Assembly (NCBI GenBank): GCA_016712375.1
Contig: JADJRE010000034.1
Location: 1 to 26,888 of the forward strand
Source: Rhodospirillales bacterium
GTDB lineage: Bacteria > Pseudomonadota > Alphaproteobacteria > Rhodospirillales > Defluviicoccaceae
Direction: 5' to 3'
DNA length: 26,888 bases
The notes below the pieces were generated by a model, which saw only the letters and a program-made list of their open reading frames with translations, was not told the origin of the DNA and ran no database searches. Shown here piece after piece: positions 16,821 to 25,025 of the stretch (position 1 is its first letter; each line of letters begins with the position of its first letter). The translations under genes were made by a program, and so were the position numbers.

Positions 16821-17309
16821 TCACGGACGCATTACTCTGCCTCGCGGGTTTTCCTTTCGCCAATCCCGCGGTGGTGGCTCGAAACCACCGCGCCACAGGC
16901 CGCGACCGGCCACCCGAGCCTCCTCCTCCGCATCAACATAGTCCCGAGATTACTTGCGGTAGGCAAGCCCCCATCCCTGGAAAATCATACGGCGGTTGAT
17001 GTCCTCGCCGCCAACGAACCAGCCCGCTATCGTTCGGCGATATCGGTCGACGTCCTTCTCCGAGCAGCGAACCGCCTTCTCGCCGATCTTGTCCGCCAGG
17101 GCGAGTGCGGCCTGCTGGCCGCAGCAAATTGGCTGACCGTCCAGGTCGCAGAGCTGCGAACTCTGCGGCGTATCGATGCCGTGCAAACCGATCCGCTCGC
17201 CGCGGATGGTGTCGCCCTCGATGATCGAGGCCCTCCCAACGATTTCCGCCACGGCATCATGGGCAGAGATGACAAACAGCATGGCGAGGAGGAAGATCAG
17301 GCGGCGCAT
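16821..17309 (-). pseudogene. Staphylococcal nuclease-homologue, interrupted by an in-frame stop
   Basis: A secreted SNase-fold protein. The ATG at 17307-17309 (a TTG lies two codons earlier) begins a signal peptide (RLIFLLAMLFVISAHDAVAE). The fold motifs IIEGDTI, IGLHGIDTPQSSQLC, DVDRYRRTIAGW and MIFQGWGLAYRK follow, with four Cys. A TAA at 16950-16952 ends translation, but the same frame then reads SRDYVDAEEEARVAGRGLWR and DWRKENPRG to a TGA at 16821-16823, the family's normal C-terminal helices. Only one codon (probably Tyr) is lost. Two catalytic positions are also changed: Arg35-equivalent is Gly (IGLHG where homologues have IRLHG) and Glu43-equivalent is Gln (DTPQ for D(A/T)PE). The protein therefore looks truncated and catalytically dead, or sequence errors are involved. 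Confidence 0.8.
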
Positions 17310-17442
17310 CGTCAACGGTCCGATCGTTTCGCGAAATGGTAGCCGACCCGCACTCTTATCGCACCGCCCTCGTCATGCCACCCGGCAGAGCAGGTCTACG
17401 GCCTGAAGGCGGCCACGCCCCGTGCCGCGACACCTGCTGGCC

Positions 17443-18797
17443 CTAAGGAACAGCCGGCAACCGAAGTTCGGCCATTAAGCCACCGAGTGGCGACTGATCA
17501 AGGCGAATTTCGCCGCCATAGAGGCGGGCGAGATCCCGCACGACCCCCAGCCCAAGCCCGGAGCCGGGCACCGACTCGTCAAGGCGAACGCCAGGGGCGA
17601 GCACCTGCTCCCGACGGTCGGCTGCCAGACCAAGCCCGTCGTCATCAATGGTGATCAGAAGCCGGTTGCCTTCGGACTGACAGCTGATCGTCACGCGGCG
17701 GCGCGACCATTTGCACGCGTTGTCGACCAGGTTGCCCAGCATCTCTTCCAAATCCTGACCTTCGCCGGCGAACTTGGCGCCCTTCGGGATATTGATGGCG
17801 ATATCAAGCACGCGATCGGCATGAACCTTGCGCATGGCGCGCGCCAGCGCCGCCGCGCAGTGCCCGAGATCGGCACCGGCTCCAGGCACGCCGCGCGCTC
17901 CAGCGGCCCGGGCGCGCGCCATGTGATAATCGATGTGCCGACGCATCGCCCCTACCTGCTGGGAAAGCAGAGCAATATCAACCGGTGCGCCGTGTTGCAG
18001 TCGCTGCATCTCGTTGGTCAGCACCGCCAGATTGGTTTTCAGCGCATGGGCCAGATTGCCAGTTTGCAATCGTGCCCGTTCCACCACCTCGTCCGCATGT
18101 TCGAGTAACGCGTTGAGATCGTCGACAAGCGGTTGTACTTCGCTCGGCATCGGCTGAAGAAACCGCTTGGTGCGACCAGCCCGCACCGCCGCCAAATCCT
18201 CTTCCAGCCATTTTAGGGGTCGCAGGCCGAGGCGTACCTGCAGAAGTGCTGCTGCGATCAGTACCGCCGCCAAGATTCCAAGCGATAGCGCGAGCATGCG
18301 GTTGAACGATGCGACCGCCTGTTCAAGATCTTGCTCATCCTCGGCGACTCTAATACGGATCGGCTGCAGAGCGTCAGGCAGGAACAAGGTCCGTTCGAGA
18401 ACAACCACGCTCTGACCTCGGGGGCCGACGATAGTGTGTTCATGGATCTCGCCGTCGCCCGGTAGGTCGGCCGGCAGTGCGAGACTACCGTCCCACAACG
18501 AACGCGAACTGAAGCTGCCCCCCTTTGCGTCCTCCACCTGCCAGTACAACCCCGACAGTGGCTGGCGGAACCGGGGGTCGGGGAGCGGTCGCACCAGCTG
18601 AGGCTGGCCGTCGGCATTGAGTTCAAGACCAGCGGCTAGCTGGTCAAGGTGGTGGCCAAGCTCAGTGACAAAGCGGCCGCGAGCATAGTCCTGGAACAGG
18701 CCAGCGAGGGCGCCGGGCCAGCGGCACCGACGGCCACGGCTATTGAGATGGCGCCACCGACGAGAAGCCGGGATCGAAGCGAACGAGGTCGCTTCAT
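17443..18797 (-). CDS. PhoQ-like sensor histidine kinase (frameshifted)
   Basis: About 450 residues when joined. ATG 18795-18797 overlaps the stop of the response-regulator gene (ATGA). The N-terminal helix (RSRLLVGGAISIAVAVGAAG) is in one frame; near 18715 one base is missing and the protein continues LAGLFQDYARGRFVTELGHH. A periplasmic sensor domain follows, then a second helix (LALSLGILAAVLIAAALLQV), HAMP, an H-box (GNLAHALKTNLAVLTNE), N-box (LGNLVDNACKWSRR), G1 (DDDGLGL) and G2 (GSGLGLGVVRDLARLYGGEI). The architecture is that of PhoQ-like kinases. Oddity: the H-box Pro (normally H-x-L-K-T-P) is Asn. It probably phosphorylates the adjacent regulator in response to an envelope signal, perhaps with the PepSY protein encoded upstream. 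Confidence 0.88.
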
Positions 18798-19469
18798 TTC
18801 TGGTCGCCGGCTGGATCCTCCAGCCGGTAGCCGAGATCCGCGCACCGTCCTGATGATGTCCCGACCCAGCTTTCGCCTCAGCCGGCCGACAAAGACCTCG
18901 ATTGTGTTCGGATCGCGGTCGAAGTCCTGAGCGTAAACATGCTCGGTGAGTTCAGTACGTGAAACCACGTGCCCAATTTTGTGCATCAGGTAGGCGAGGA
19001 TCCGGAACTCGTAGGCGGTCAGCTCGATCGGCTGTCCGTTCACCGTGACGCTGCCGGAGCGCGTATCGAGCATGACGTCTCCGCACGCGAACTTGGCCGA
19101 CGCGTGACCTTTGCCGCGGCGTATCAGAGCTCGGACTCGCGCGAGCAATTCTTCCAGATGGAATGGCTTGGCAAGGTAGTCGTCGGCACCGGCGTCGATG
19201 CCTTGCACCTTGTCGTGCCAGTGGTCGCGGGCGGTGAGGACCAGCACCGGCACGGCGTTGCCCTCTTCCCGCCAAGCGCGCAGGACGCTCAGGCCGTCGA
19301 GCTTCGGCAAACCAAGATCGAGGACGACCGCATCATAGGGTTCGGTCTCGCCCAGGAACTGCGCTTCCTCGCCGTCGGCGGCGAGTTCGACGGCGTAGCC
19401 CTCGCTGGTCAGCCGATCCTCCAGCTGTCTGCCCAGCGACGGATCGTCTTCGACGATCAGGATACGCAT
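18794..19469 (-). CDS. PhoP-like OmpR-family response regulator (frameshift at C-terminus)
   Basis: Receiver domain: acidic pocket VEDD (residues 6-9), phospho-acceptor in VVLDLGLPKLDGLSVL (Asp 51), switch Thr in LVLTARD and Lys in DDYLAKPF. Then an OmpR/PhoB winged-helix domain (ELTAYEFRILAYLMHKIGHV, NTIEVFVGRLRRKLGRDIIR). The end should read TVRGLGYRLEDPAG; one extra base near 18835 shifts this, and the unshifted frame instead runs on into the kinase N-terminus, giving a false 277-residue fusion. With the shift corrected it is about 224 residues, stop 18794-18796. GGAAGG sits just before the ATG at 19469, and the PepSY gene ends five bases upstream, so the three genes form one operon. Confidence 0.9.
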
Positions 19470-19474
19470 CCTTC

Positions 19475-19843
19475 CTATCTCTCCCTCTCACGCGCGTGAT
19501 GCTCAGCGCGACCGCGCACATGAAGGAGTTCGCCTGTTGTCGCGTCGTATTCGAGTTTCAGAATGCGACCGCCGGGCGCAAGGAGCTTGATCTCATAAAT
19601 GCCGGTCGACCGCGGCGAAGCGTCGCCACGGTCCTCGTCGTCCTCAGCGTCCTCGAATTCGGCATCAAGGACCGCGCCGCCGAACCTGGCTTGGGCGTTA
19701 TCCACGATCGCGGCCAGCGGTAAGATCTTGCCTGACGCTACCGCCGCACGGGCACGGTCCTGCTCATCGGCCAAGGCGCGCATTGGCGAGAGAACAACGA
19801 GCACGAGAACGAACAACGGAAGCAATGGGTGGGGCGCGACCAT
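19475..19843 (-). CDS. Secreted PepSY-domain protein, first gene of the two-component operon
   Basis: 122 residues from ATG 19841-19843, chosen because a signal peptide starts there (LLPLFVLVLVVLSPMRALAD); an upstream ATG at 19922-19924 is possible. The mature protein has one PepSY unit: AAIVDNAQARFGGAVLDAEF, an acidic loop (EDAEDDEDRGD), then STGIYEIKLLAPGGRILKLE and YDATTGELL. PepSY domains occur in periplasmic inhibitors and sensors. PepSY genes often sit beside PhoPQ-like pairs, so it may modulate the kinase. It ends five bases before the response regulator. The frame is intact. Confidence 0.83.
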   Translation of the reverse strand: MVAPHPLLPLFVLVLVVLSPMRALADEQDRARAAVASGKILPLAAIVDNAQARFGGAVLDAEFEDAEDDEDRGDASPRSTGIYEIKLLAPGGRILKLEYDATTGELLHVRGRAEHHARERER

Positions 19844-20070
19844 CAGGCATTGTTCGACGTCCCACCTGAACGGTGAATGAACGGCCGGTGTAGCAACCAG
19901 GACGAGTCTGACTTCAGCAACCATGCGTCGTTCATCCAGGGTTCAGGTCGACGGCGTTAGCGTTCTGGGCAAGGGAGCGGCGGAACACCCCTCGGGCTTC
20001 TCGGCTCTCTCAGCTAGGCGTTCACATCTCATGACATGGAGCCGTTCGGCTCCGCAACGGAGGTACAACG
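19844..20070. promoter_or_regulatory. Divergent intergenic region between the PepSY-regulator operon and the PepSY_2-b561 genes
   Basis: About 230 bases that must hold the promoters for both directions. No EcfG-type element was found. GGAGG lies seven bases before the ATG at 20071. A site bound by the PhoP-like regulator is likely by analogy, but no clear direct repeat was recognised. Confidence 0.4.
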
Positions 20071-20366
20071 ATGCGCACAATCTTCCGCAGGATATTTCCC
20101 GCCGCCATGGCCGCTGCCGCGATCGTGGCGGTGAGCGAACCGGCGTTCGCCGGTCCGACCTGCACGAAAGAACCCAAAGAAAATGGATCCCGGAAAGTGA
20201 AATGAAGCAGAAGATCGCGGACATGGGATACAAAGACATCAGGACGTTCAAGGTTACCGATGGCAACTGTTACGAGATCTACGGCTATAACAAGGACGGC
20301 AAGAAAGCCGAGGTATACTTCAATCCTGTGACCGCCGAGATCGTCAAGCAGGTGATCGGAAAATGA
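20071..20366 (+). CDS. Secreted PepSY_2-type protein (frameshifted in an A-run)
   Basis: Signal peptide RRIFPAAMAAAAIVAVSEPA (cut after AFA), then CTKEPKE, and the frame stops early at 20206. One A missing from the run at about 20177-20184 explains it: with it restored the protein continues KWIPESEMKQKIADMGYKDI, RTFKVTDGNCYEIYGYNKDG and NPVTAEIVKQVIGK to the stop at 20366, 98 residues, with the Cys pair typical of this PepSY_2 group. ATG 20071 has GGAGG upstream. The stop overlaps the start of the cytochrome b561 gene (ATGA), so the two are translationally coupled. It is probably a periplasmic partner of the membrane cytochrome or of the divergently encoded sensor system. Confidence 0.8.
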
Positions 20367-20937
20367 ACGAGCCCGTCGGCAGCACGGCCGATGGGACGAC
20401 CGCGGCTGGCCCTGAAATAAGGCCAGCCAAGGTGCGCGTCTGGGACCCGGTGGTCCGGATCTTTCACTGGACGGTCGTCTTTGGTTGCGTACTGGATCTG
20501 TTCGTGCTTGAGGAGGGCGGCACGGCCCACAATGTCGTCGGCTATGTCATTGCCGGTGCGCTCGTCATACGGCTGTTCTGGGGCTTTGTCGGGTCCAAAC
20601 ACGCCCGCTTCTCAGACTTCGTACCCTCTCCCGGTCGCATCGCGCGGTACGTTCGCGCCTTGGCGGCCGGCCGGGAGAGCGCTACATCGGCCATAATCCG
20701 GCTGGCGCGGTCATGATCATCGTGCTCATGGCACTGCTGGCCGCGGTCAGCGTAACTGGTTGGATGCTGACGCTCGATGCCTTCTGGGGCAACGAGGTAC
20801 TCGAAGAGATGCACGGTGCGATCAGCGACGCGATCCTTGCCTGCGCTCTGATCCATGCGGCAGCAGCCCTCTTTGAGAGCTTTCGTCACAAGGAGAATCT
20901 GGTGAAAGCGATGATCACCGGTTACAAACGCGCATAA
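20363..20937 (+). CDS. Cytochrome b561-type membrane protein (frameshifted)
   Basis: About 191 residues after correction. The first part reads VRVWDPVVRIFHWTVVFGCV (first haem His), then HNVVGYVIAGALVIRLFWGF and ARFSDFVPSPGRIARYVRAL. Near 20680 one base is missing; the next frame continues YIGHNPAGAVMIIVLMALLA, VSVTGWMLTLDAFWGNEVLE, EMHGAISDAILACALIHAAA and ends KAMITGYKRA. These are the four helices and His ligands of the Ni-hydrogenase-like or b561 cytochrome b family. It should pass electrons between the quinone pool and periplasmic partners. The start overlaps the PepSY_2 stop; the peroxidase gene follows after 92 bases on the same strand. Confidence 0.87.
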
Positions 20938-21029
20938 GGAATTTTGATACCGTAGCTCGTAATGCCGGATGAACTGTTTGCCGGTGAGCCGCTGGCCCAG
21001 ATGAGATTTGGCGAGACTAGGGGGTCAAA

Positions 21030-22073
21030 ATGCAAGTCGTTAGGGTTTTTGTGGCATTGATGCTTGGCTCCATGAGTGCGTCTGCCAGTTTCGCGGCAGA
21101 CGATGCATTGATCAAGGAAGCGCAAGGACTGTTCCAACCCATTCCTCTCAAGCCGCCGGCGGTCAAGGACGTCGTGGCGACACCAGCGATGGTCGAACTG
21201 GGCAAGGCGCTTTACTTCGACCCGCGCCTGTCCGAGAGCCACAACATCAGCTGCAACACGTGCCACCAGATCGGGCTCGGCGGTGTCGACATGCTGCCGA
21301 CCTCCATCGGGCACAAGTCGCAGAAGGGCAACCGCAACGCGCCGACGGTGCTCAACTCCGTTTTCAATACGGCCCAGTTCTGGGATGGCCGGGCCGCAGA
21401 CCTGAAGGAGCAGGCTGGCGGTCCGATCCAGAACCCGATCGAGATGGCGATCACTCATAAGCACGCAATAGAGATGCTGAAGGGCATTCCCGGCTACAAG
21501 CCGATGTTCGACGCGGCTTTTCCGGGGGATAAAGACCCGATCACCATTCAGAACGTCGAAACTGGGATCGCCGTATTCGAGGCAACGCTCACCACCCCGA
21601 ACGCACCTTTCGACAGGTATCTCCGCGGTGACGCCGGCGCCTTGACCGCCGAGCAGAGAGAGGGCCTGAAGCTGTTCGTCGAGAAGGGTTGCTCCAACTG
21701 CCACAATGGCATCAATATCGGTGGCGGCATGTACGCGCCCTTCGGTGTCGTCGAGAAACCTGGCGCCGACATTCTACCACCTGCCGACAAGGGTCGCTTC
21801 CAGGTGACGAAGACAGCCGATGACGAGTACGTCTTCAAGGTCCCGACGCTCCGCAACATCGAATTGACGCCGCCCTACTTTCACAGCGGCAAATCCTGGG
21901 ATCTGAAACAGGCGGTGGGTGTGATGGCGACGAGCCAGTTGGGCGAGCACCTGACCAATGATCAGATCAGCAAGATTACGTCTTTCCTCAGGTCATTGAC
22001 CGGTGAGCAACCAAATGTTTCGTATCCGATCCTGCCGCCGAGCATAGTAAGCACGCCCAAGCCCGAGATGTAG
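21030..22073 (+). CDS. Di-haem cytochrome c peroxidase (CCP/MauG family)
   Basis: 347 residues. ATG 21030 has AGGGGGT a few bases upstream. A signal peptide ends near SASFAADD. Two c-type haem sites: CNTCH (residues 75-79, N-terminal high-spin haem) and CSNCH (221-225). Other CCP signatures: GKALYFDPRLSESHNISC with a His (71), RNAPTVLNSVFNTAQFWDGR (103-121) and Glu 138 in NPIEMA, and a Met in the GVMATSQLG region as likely axial ligand of the second haem. It reduces H2O2 in the periplasm with electrons from a cytochrome. The cytochrome b561 gene just upstream on the same strand is a plausible electron source. The frame is intact and the length is normal. Confidence 0.93.
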   Translation: MQVVRVFVALMLGSMSASASFAADDALIKEAQGLFQPIPLKPPAVKDVVATPAMVELGKALYFDPRLSESHNISCNTCHQIGLGGVDMLPTSIGHKSQKGNRNAPTVLNSVFNTAQFWDGRAADLKEQAGGPIQNPIEMAITHKHAIEMLKGIPGYKPMFDAAFPGDKDPITIQNVETGIAVFEATLTTPNAPFDRYLRGDAGALTAEQREGLKLFVEKGCSNCHNGINIGGGMYAPFGVVEKPGADILPPADKGRFQVTKTADDEYVFKVPTLRNIELTPPYFHSGKSWDLKQAVGVMATSQLGEHLTNDQISKITSFLRSLTGEQPNVSYPILPPSIVSTPKPEM

Positions 22074-22323
22074 GCAGATCGTCATCTTCGGCGTCCACTT
22101 ACCGATGCCGGAAACCGTCGCGAGTGGCGAGGTAGAACGGATACCCTAACACCGCGTTGCATGCGCGACCGATCGAGTTTTCGGAGTCTGCTCTGCAGCA
22201 GGCTGTTGTCCCTCGGGCGTCCGGAATGCGAGAAATTGGAGGGCGACCACCGATCGACGTTGTTGACCCGGACCCTCGCCAGCTCGCTCCTTCGTCGATT
22301 CCAGCTGCAAACTCGCTTATTCC

Positions 22324-23019
22324 ATGCCGATTAACAGTCTCGACGAGGGCGACGGCCTGGCGGGCGAGGACGTCATCCCCGAGCCGCCGGCCAGCCCGGC
22401 CTGCCGCAGCGGCGATCTCTGGCTGCTGGGTGAGCATCGCCTGCTGTGCGGCGACAGCACCAAATCCCAGGACGTGATCCGGGTGATGAACGGCGAGAAG
22501 GCGATCCTGTTCGCCACCGATCCGCCCTATCTGGTCGACTACGACGGCACCAACCATCCGTCGAAGCAGGGCGCGGCCGAGAAGAACAAAGATTGGGGCA
22601 ACAGCTACGGCATCACCTGGGACGATTCATCGCAAGGCCCCGAACTGTACGAGGGCTTCATCAAAACCGCGATCGAGCACGCCATCCTGCCCAACGCCGC
22701 CTGGTATTGCTGGCACGCCAGCCGCCGGCAGGCGATGGTCGAAGGCGTGTGGGAGAAGTTCGGCGCCTTCGCCCACCAGCAGATCGTCTGGGCCAAGGAC
22801 CGCGGCATCCTGACCCGCTCGTACTATCTCTGGCAGCACGAACCCTGCTTCTTCGGCTGGCTCCGCGGCCACAAGCCGCCGCGCCTGTCCGACGACTATC
22901 CGAGCACGGTGTGGACCATCCCGACGGTTAGGGTGGGCGAGAAGACGGAGCATCCGACGTCGAAGCCGATCGAGGTGTTCGCGCTGCCGATGCGCCAGCA
23001 CCCGAACAAGATTAACTAG
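22324..23019 (+). pseudogene. DNA methyltransferase fragment (N6-adenine/N4-cytosine type), truncated at both ends
   Basis: 231 residues. It begins in the linker usually following a ParB-like domain, then GDLWLLGEHRLLCGDSTKSQ, the catalytic motif IV DPPY in ILFATDPPYLVDYDG, NAAWYCWHASRRQAMVEGVW, QIVWAKDRGILTRSYYLWQH and HPTSKPIEVFALPMRQH. In this family the next block is the SAM-binding FxGxG motif, but the frame stops three residues after a six-residue unrelated tail. The ParB-like N-terminal domain (about 150 residues) is also missing. The protein thus lacks its cofactor motif and cannot be active as such. Families with this layout are typical of prophages and other mobile DNA. It lies at the junction with a low-GC segment. 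Confidence 0.8.
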
Positions 23020-23328
23020 CCTCACAATTGAGATTGGCTGCGATAGACGGTACGGGTACAAGCCCTTATCAAGAGCGCTGGGTTGCCCGCTGCGGGCAGC
23101 AATTCGGCATGAGCTGTGCGTCTTGGCTACAGGGTCGGCCCATTATGTCCCGCAGGTCGATGTTATGTTGGGAACCAAGGGCCGGTAGTCGTGGGGGGTT
23201 CTTTTGCAACAGTCGATCATCTCTGATGGTGGATCGCTCGGCGTCAATCCGCTTCGCCAGCGCTATGCACCAAAGTCACGAAACAACCTGCGATACGCAG
23301 AGCTGTTATATCAACATAAGGGGGAAGA
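23020..23328. other. Gene-poor, lower-GC junction
   Basis: About 310 bases between the methyltransferase fragment and the next gene. An open frame from 23028 has no recognisable domain. GC falls along this stretch. The promoter of the following genes is presumably near 23280, but no clear element was identified. Confidence 0.4.
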
Positions 23329-24018
23329 ATGACCATGGAAAAGATGGCACTTGATTCGGATATTTCCACCGTCATCTCACGGCTTGATCGAACTACAACA
23401 GAATCTTTACTCATATCTTTCGCTACGGAAATATTGCGGGTTCAACATCATTTGTCTGCGATGCATGCCAGAATTATTGCCATGGAAGTAGGAGCCTCAT
23501 TAAGAGATAGCATTCCTGGTGTGACGGAGGGGGGGAACGGCACAGATCTTCCACGATTGATAACCATAGAGGCATCCTTCGCGTTATCTGCTGAAGCCGG
23601 GTTCTATTGCCTTGAGTACGATAATCATGGAACGCCATATCGTTGGACCGGTCCTGAGCCGCTGTTCTTTTTTGAATTGTTATTGGATCGAAGCACGTTC
23701 TTGAATGTCCATCTGCGCTACCTGAGGTTACAGGTCCCGGCGGTCGGCAATGCAATCAGATGCTACGTTGATGGCAAAGAAGTTGAGTCAATTGTGACGG
23801 AGAAAGACGGAGAATTTGAGATTTCTTCCATGATACCACCTAGGGAAGTCTCTGGTGCAACAATTATTATGTTCGATTGCTCTAGAGTTCAATCGCCTAG
23901 TGAGCAAGGACAATCCGAAGACACTAGGAGATTGGGACTTGCCTTTCGGTGGCTCAAAATCGCGCCCGATGGACGTCGCACGGTGTCTAGGACACATGCT
24001 TCGAAGGTAGACCGCTGA
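23329..24018 (+). CDS. Hypothetical protein next to glycosyltransferases
   Basis: 229 residues. ATG 23329 follows AGGGGGAAG. No signal peptide or membrane segment. An N-terminal helical region (residues 1-55, SLLISFATEILRVQHHLSAM) is followed by a mixed alpha/beta part with GFYCLEYDNHGTPYRWTGPE then PLFFFELLLDRSTFLNVHLR, a run of alternating hydrophobic and aromatic residues suggesting a beta-sandwich, possibly carbohydrate-binding. I do not recognise a family. It is 41 bases before a GT2 gene on the same strand and shares its low GC, so it may have arrived with it and act in the same polysaccharide or glycoprotein pathway. Confidence 0.7.
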   Translation: MTMEKMALDSDISTVISRLDRTTTESLLISFATEILRVQHHLSAMHARIIAMEVGASLRDSIPGVTEGGNGTDLPRLITIEASFALSAEAGFYCLEYDNHGTPYRWTGPEPLFFFELLLDRSTFLNVHLRYLRLQVPAVGNAIRCYVDGKEVESIVTEKDGEFEISSMIPPREVSGATIIMFDCSRVQSPSEQGQSEDTRRLGLAFRWLKIAPDGRRTVSRTHASKVDR

Positions 24019-24059
24019 ATTAACCATGTAGACAAGAAATTTATCTAAAAGGTGATGCA

Positions 24060-25025
24060 ATGCCCGGAGTCACTCCGCGAATCTCGATCGCAATTTGCAC
24101 ATACGATCGCTATGATGTTTTACCGAAAGCTATTGATAGTGCCACAAATCAGTCAATCGAGTCTCACAACTATCGCATTTTGGTTGTAGACAATTCTGCA
24201 GACCACGAACGCGCTCGAGCGTTTGGCGCACGATACAAAGACGTAGTTAATCTAACGTATATTGTGCAAGAGACACCGGGGCTTTCCAATGCGCGGAATG
24301 TATCTTCGGCGCAATGCGGTACCGAATTTATTGCATTCATGGATGATGATGCTATTGCAAGCCGGGATTGGTTGAAGTGCATTCTGTTTACATTTGAAAC
24401 ATTTGGTCCAGAGACGATGATCGTCGGCGGGAGAGTTGATCCGTTGTGGGGTGCTCCACGTCCGCCCTGGCTTCATGATGCCATGATCACTAGTTTATCT
24501 GTGATTGACTGGGGGGGCGAAGCGCGGGTCGCTACGGCGGACGAATGGTTTGCCGGCACCAACATCTCTTTTCGCACCAAGGCCATTCTCGATCACGGTG
24601 GCTTCGCCACCAATTTGGGCCGCATAGGCTCCGGTGCGTCACTCCTGAGCAACGAAGAAGTACAGCTGCTTGAACGGATCAGGGCGGCTGGAGGAAGACT
24701 TGTTTACGCGCCGGATGCATCTGTGAAGCACCTCGTCGAGCCTAACAGGTTGTTGCGATCCTGGTTTCGAAAGAGATCTGCTTGGCAAGCCGTGTCGGAT
24801 TACATGATGGATCCGAAGCGATTCGCAAGCACAGTGCCGCAGTATTGGGAAGACGTGCTGAAATACTTTAACGCCCTTCCCCCCTACGAGCGGACTGTTC
24901 GTGGTATGGCGTTGGATACGGATGACCCCGATTTTTTTCGGTGGCAGCTGGGGGCGATCTACAACATGACGATCATCAAGATGGCGGGATACGAAGGGGT
25001 GAACGTTGACCAGCTCGTTCAGTGA
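24060..25025 (+). CDS. Family 2 glycosyltransferase
   Basis: 321 residues. ATG 24060 follows AAGGTGA. GT-A fold signatures: ISIAICTYDRYDVLPKAIDS at the N-terminus (nucleotide-sugar site), ETPGLSNARN (71-80), the metal/catalytic FMDDDA (93-98), GGRVDP and SNEEVQLLERI (198-207, acceptor-side acidic residues), then HLVEPNR. It should add a sugar from a nucleotide donor to a glycan or lipid carrier in the cytoplasm; donor and acceptor are unknown. GC is low at the start and rises toward the end. Its last 20 bases overlap the following GT4-like gene, so the two are coupled. Confidence 0.9.
   Translation: MPGVTPRISIAICTYDRYDVLPKAIDSATNQSIESHNYRILVVDNSADHERARAFGARYKDVVNLTYIVQETPGLSNARNVSSAQCGTEFIAFMDDDAIASRDWLKCILFTFETFGPETMIVGGRVDPLWGAPRPPWLHDAMITSLSVIDWGGEARVATADEWFAGTNISFRTKAILDHGGFATNLGRIGSGASLLSNEEVQLLERIRAAGGRLVYAPDASVKHLVEPNRLLRSWFRKRSAWQAVSDYMMDPKRFASTVPQYWEDVLKYFNALPPYERTVRGMALDTDDPDFFRWQLGAIYNMTIIKMAGYEGVNVDQLVQ

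Noticed and set aside
16867..16892. Perfect 9-base inverted repeat (CGCGGTGGT/ACCACCGCG) with an 8-base loop
   Set aside because: No T-run follows, and it falls in the nuclease C-terminal coding sequence, where it encodes part of the GGFEPPPR stretch.
16721..16950. Possible yybP-ykoY manganese riboswitch before mntP
   Set aside because: The conserved loop sequences are missing, and the stretch instead encodes the C-terminal end of the interrupted nuclease gene.
18636..19469. A fused response regulator with a C-terminal membrane helix (277 codons)
   Set aside because: The fusion is made by a one-base insertion at the end of the regulator; the corrected frame stops normally and the helix is the kinase's first membrane segment.
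22157..22323. Open frame leading to the methyltransferase fragment
   Set aside because: Different frame and no resemblance to the ParB-like domain expected there.
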